Assembly (NCBI GenBank): GCA_013399695.1 | Contig: VXAU01000683.1 | Location: 2,206,780-2,270,779 of the forward strand | Origin: Formicarius rufipectus | Taxonomy: Eukaryota > Chordata > Aves > Passeriformes > Formicariidae | Direction: 5' to 3' | Length of the DNA stretch: 64,000 nucleotides | Shown here: piece after piece, positions 60,017 through 64,000 of the stretch | Layout: every line of letters starts with the position of its first letter | Numbering within the stretch: the stretch's first letter is position 1 | The notes under the pieces: model-generated | The model's input: the letters and a program-made list of their open reading frames with translations, nothing else | What the model was told of the DNA's origin: nothing | The model's database searches: none | Translations under genes and position numbers: made by a program

Positions 60017-63000
60017 TTCTGTCAGTCTAATAGCCCAAGCAAGTGGTTAATAATTCATCCCTCCCACTTTTGGCATTAACTAAGAGAATGGAATTGACAG
60101 ACATGTTAATTATGCTGTTACATTTTTTCCAGACATGAAATTCCCAAATTACAGTAATTGTATGGAAGTATTGCAGCAGTTTTTTTAAATCAGAGATCTT
60201 AATGGCAAGAGGATGAAAATTACTATCCATATTGGGAATGCATGACAGACCACCAAACATCAAGAAATATCCATAATAGGAATTTTGTTTTATAGTCTTT
60301 TTAGTCTGAAGCCAAGAGATCTAAAAATCTTGTTACACAACATACTTATGCACTTTGCTAAGTTTTGATCATTAGATTCCCCAGGGAGTTTAAAAGAAAG
60401 GAAATAAAAAGCCCCTGATTCTAGTTTTGTTGACCTGCTTCCAACCTGCCAGTATCTCTTGTGATGCTTTTATTGTTCAGGGGACAGAATATAGAAACTC
60501 TCTTGCAAGGGCAGGGGATCCCAGCTATTCTGTAAAAGATAAAAATTCTGATTATTTCATAGGATGTGAATTGCTAGGGCTAGAGGCTGTAAAATTTGCA
60601 CTTAAGTTTTTGGAACACAGGTTGGGACAGTTGCCAGTGAAATACTTTAAGAAGTGTGCTTTACCTGGAATTGTGAGTCCCACAAGGCTTTGAATAACTT
60701 GTATCGTAGAGTCACTGTGGCTACATGTGAGAATACTTCGTAATGGTGTGTTCAATCTACTGCATGACTGGCAGAGCTGCAGAAACACTGTGCTTTGGAA
60801 AATCACATTAAATATTTTCCCATGCTTCAGTTGACTCTTAAAAGTCTTTACTTTTAAAACACAAAAGAAATTTTTAGTCACTGTAAGAACATGTAATGGA
60901 TCTAACTGCTGTATTTCCTCATTTTTAAGATTTATTATATGTAGCTCTAAGCATACATGTTGACATTATTTGAAGACTCTGGGTAGGATTCCTTTACACT
61001 AACAGAAAAATTCCTGTAAAGTCAAAGGCACAGTAAAAGATCCCCAGTAGGTTAGCTGAGCTAATAGGGTAGAGGTGTGAGAGAGATGTGAATGGTCAGG
61101 ATCTGCTAAAGGATGCGAAAAGTTGACAGATTCAGAGTGAGAGACTAAGGAAGAAACAGGAACCTGATGGGTTTTATACTCTGTGACACAATGATGCAGA
61201 GCAGTACAATTACAGATGACAAACCTTCCTTTACAACTTCTGTGAGTATACCTCCCATTTCTTCAGCATCTTTCCTAACAGGATGGCAATTTACAGTATC
61301 ACTGTTTCATCCTGGAGCCTTTTAAATGGATGAACAAACTAAGATGTTGGATTAGGAAAAAGTTCGTGAAATACCACATAATTTGAACTTTTGAAACACA
61401 AGCAAGATGTTTGCTTACCTGACTCTGAAACCACTTGCATGCCTGGCATGGGAATGCAAGATGTTTCCAGCCTACTAGCTAACTTATTTAGGTAGGTGCT
61501 GCTTCCTCAGGAAGGTGCTTTATTGCTTTTGAGTGACAAGCAGGTCAGAGCTGTGTACTGTCTTAGACATAATGAGCTGTGTCTCTTTGTCACTTCTGAA
61601 TGAGAGATGGAAAAAACCACAAAGCAACCTTAGCCTGTAGGCTTATTTCCCCCATCTCTTATTTCTTCTTGGCTAACAGTGGTGGTGGATCTCTGTGGCT
61701 GTTGGCAAAGAGTGATCAGAGGGTGTTACTGTGAGGCTGCTGTGAAGATCTCTGTATGTAATGGAGAATCCAAGTCAGTCTGCAAGTCTTTACCCTCTTT
61801 CTTTTACTACAAAGGCATCTTAAGGAGCTGGAGTTCAAAAGCAAGTTAAAAGTAGACTGAAAGAGCCTTATTACAAATAAAAGTTAGCTATACACCAGAT
61901 TGTTATAGGCTGAATATATTTTTCCTCACTTGTAGTTGGCATGAAATAAATATGCAATCAAAGCTTGGCCTCAAAATTAGCAGTTAAGCAAAAGCCATTG
62001 AACTATACATCTCTGTCTCTTATAAGACAAACATCAATTTTTCTGTGGTTTTATTTAGAATGTCTTTTTATCTGCTTGCTACATTTACTTCCTTAGGATT
62101 TTCATTTGTATTCGATTAACCTTTCAGGTGGCGTGACTGTCTTACTCCGCTGAATTAAACATAGCATACTGAAACTGAGTTGCTCAGGGCTTATGCACCA
62201 AGTAGTAGCTGTATTGACGCTTTGTTCCTACATAATTATACTCACTTTCTTTGCTAGTGGCTGTAGAAAAGTTTAGTCCATCTATTCAGATTTCTTTCTT
62301 TTGAGATGTCTCATATTCCTAATGACTTCATAATTCCTCACCCCCATGCCAGTAAAAGAAGTATAATTTCTGGTATGGAATGAAACTATTGATTCCAAAT
62401 GGTTTTGTGTAGACGCCCACATATCAAAACAGCTGAAGGAATTCTTTGAAGAATCAAGAGTAGAATCTCATGAATATCCTTTTAATTTAAAAATATATGC
62501 CCACTTTACAGCATTTCCTTATACTAGACTGTACAAACATAACCAAAAACTGAGGGGAGCTATTGAACCACTGTATGTTGAAGTTATTAAAAAAAACCCA
62601 AAACACAAACCTGTAAATTATTTGGAGGAAAAACTACAGAACAGAGTATAATCTGCCAGATTATTATCCTTAGGTACTTGGGGATGTTGTAAACACATCA
62701 TGTTGGATTAATGTTAAGGGTCACCCCAGAAGGAAATCTTTGAGAGTTCTATCCCCTGTGCATGGAGAATCCTATTGGTGCTTTTGATCCCTGACAATAT
62801 AAGATCACTACATCATGATCTGAATGATCTGGAGACAGTTTCTCAGACCGGTGGGATAATTCTTTGCCACTTTCATCAGGTCTTGAAAGCTCTCATTAGA
62901 AAAAAATGAGTGCAAGGCTCCCTGCTCCCTATGGGTTTGCAGAGGACGACTATCCTTTCTGCTAAAAAGTAAATCTGAAGAAGATGAGACTGTAGGAGAG

Positions 63001-63770
63001 AATAGGGAATGGGGAGTTTGCAGTCATTGCTAATGTGAATTCATTATATTGACCAGCTCCCTCAGTGTAACATCCCTGACACACAGATGTTTTCTCAGAT
63101 GAAATATTTCTCCTGAACTAACTTCTTTTAAGTGCATATCAAGGTCCCTCTCAAATCAGGAAATGAAGCTACTGTATCTTGGTCCTTTATGCTAAGGTAT
63201 TTTCCTCTTTGCCTGAAGAATTTCCAGACTGCTAGTAGAAGGTGTTTTCTCCACCCACCTCCAAGGGATTTAAGCTATAGGAGAATACATTAATTTTGCA
63301 TTTCTATCCTAAAAAGTGTCGTATACACCACTGACTCAGCTCAGAGGTGCTCACATTGGGTGGCAGATTGCCATTTGTTATTAACGTGCTGGGGTAGAGC
63401 TGCTGGTGGGAATTAGGATTCATTCCTTCCATGAATGTAGGTAGCCTCCAGTAGCATCTCTAAATGAACATTTCCAGTCCCAGGACCTGCAGAGCACGTA
63501 ATGAGATCCACATCTCTGTTGAGTACCTGTTGAAAAGGATGCCAGGTGGGATTTGGTTCTTGCTGCAGCACAGCTCTGCAGTCACTGTGCTGCTGGAGAG
63601 CTGGCGACCCTATTTTGGATGTGCTGGGCAGGGAAGGGACACACTGATGAGGTCCCTCATAGCATTACCATGCAGGTGAACAGTCCTTTAGAGAAGGAAC
63701 ACTATTCTCCAGAAACTAGAGTTTGTTTTCTTTAGACATGAACACAACTAGCCTTCCTACCTACTTGCCC
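60017..63770. other. AT-rich non-coding DNA, no gene seen
   Basis: Frames of up to 109 codons overlap on opposite strands at 60427-60881 and have no recognisable motif. A small repeat cluster is listed separately. Nothing else is recognised. Confidence 0.55.
61402..61466. repeat. 11-bp direct repeat enclosing nested palindromes
   Basis: GCAAGATGTTT occurs at 61402-61412 and 61456-61466. Between them CATGCC-T-GGCATG (61438-61450) is a perfect odd palindrome, and CTTGCAT (61434-61440) pairs with ATGCAAG (61454-61460). These could form alternative small hairpins. Confidence 0.75.
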
Positions 63771-63771
63771 A

Positions 63772-63860
63772 CAGAATCATGCTAGGTAAATTACAGAATT
63801 GTAAATTTTAGAGAAACAAGTGTGATCCACTAGTTCTTTCAGTCACATATCCATAGTGCA
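63772..63860 (-). mobile_element. Possible degraded CR1 3' end
   Basis: CACAGAATCAT, then ACAGAATTGTAAATTTTAGA, then GATCCACTAGTTC read like a heavily diverged reverse-oriented CR1 terminus (the complement of the octamer tail followed by the conserved 3' segment). Similarity is patchy and could be chance. Confidence 0.25.
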
Positions 63861-64000
63861 GCAAAAGGGCTAAAGGCCCTGCGGCCACTCCTGAGTGACC
63901 GTTTCTGCATGCAGCCCTGGCATTATAAGAATTAAGGTGACACAGTGAAAGAAATCTTTAGTTATGGAACAGTAATTTTATTTTTTTTAATTAAAAAAAA
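63861..64000. other. Spacer to window end, A/T homopolymers at edge
   Basis: No gene is seen. The last 30 bases are T and A runs, a low-complexity boundary. Confidence 0.5.

Overview
This window looks like non-coding nuclear DNA from a vertebrate, most probably a bird. The main lineage evidence is a short copy of the 3' tail of a CR1 retrotransposon (about 59960-60016), which ends in the ATTCTGTG octamer repeat typical of avian CR1 elements. A solitary endogenous-retrovirus long terminal repeat (about 22943-23715) also resembles bird ERV LTRs in layout. Interspersed repeats are otherwise sparse and no mammalian SINEs are visible. The DNA is AT-rich and CpG-poor and has the stop-codon density of unselected sequence. 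It contains no bacterial-style operon, CRISPR array, tRNA or rRNA that I can recognise. Three assembly defects are present: N runs at 18636-18705 and 58896-58970, and one ambiguous base at 32122.

No protein-coding gene can be named. Almost every open frame is short and looks like chance. The best exon-like signal is on the minus strand at 17652-17921: 89 codons open to a stop, preceded by a strong pyrimidine tract and AG acceptor, in a GC-richer patch. Weaker candidates are a 157-codon frame (16024-16497, minus), an A/G-rich 106-codon frame (35578-35898, minus), and two small CpG clusters (41847-42027 and 50341-50404). The second cluster has overlapping start codons on opposite strands.

Layout: 1-15.5 kb is AT-rich filler with small duplications, A/C-rich tracts and a twin inverted repeat at 13680-13724. 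15.5-18.8 kb holds a (TTAGG)n tract, the longest open frame, the best exon candidate and the first gap. 18.8-35 kb is mostly featureless apart from the ERV LTR. 35-50.5 kb has purine/pyrimidine-skewed DNA, opposing splice-donor-like sites and the two CpG clusters. 50.5-64 kb holds an exact 13-bp Maf recognition element (53686-53698), a GC-richer block ending in AATAAA and an A-tract that looks retroposed (about 56100-56995), the second gap, and the CR1 remnant.

The window is best read as intergenic DNA or part of a very large intron. I see no undescribed multi-gene system. The points most worth checking are the minus-strand terminal-exon candidate, the CpG cluster with opposed ATGs, the exact Maf site and the poly(A)-ended block.
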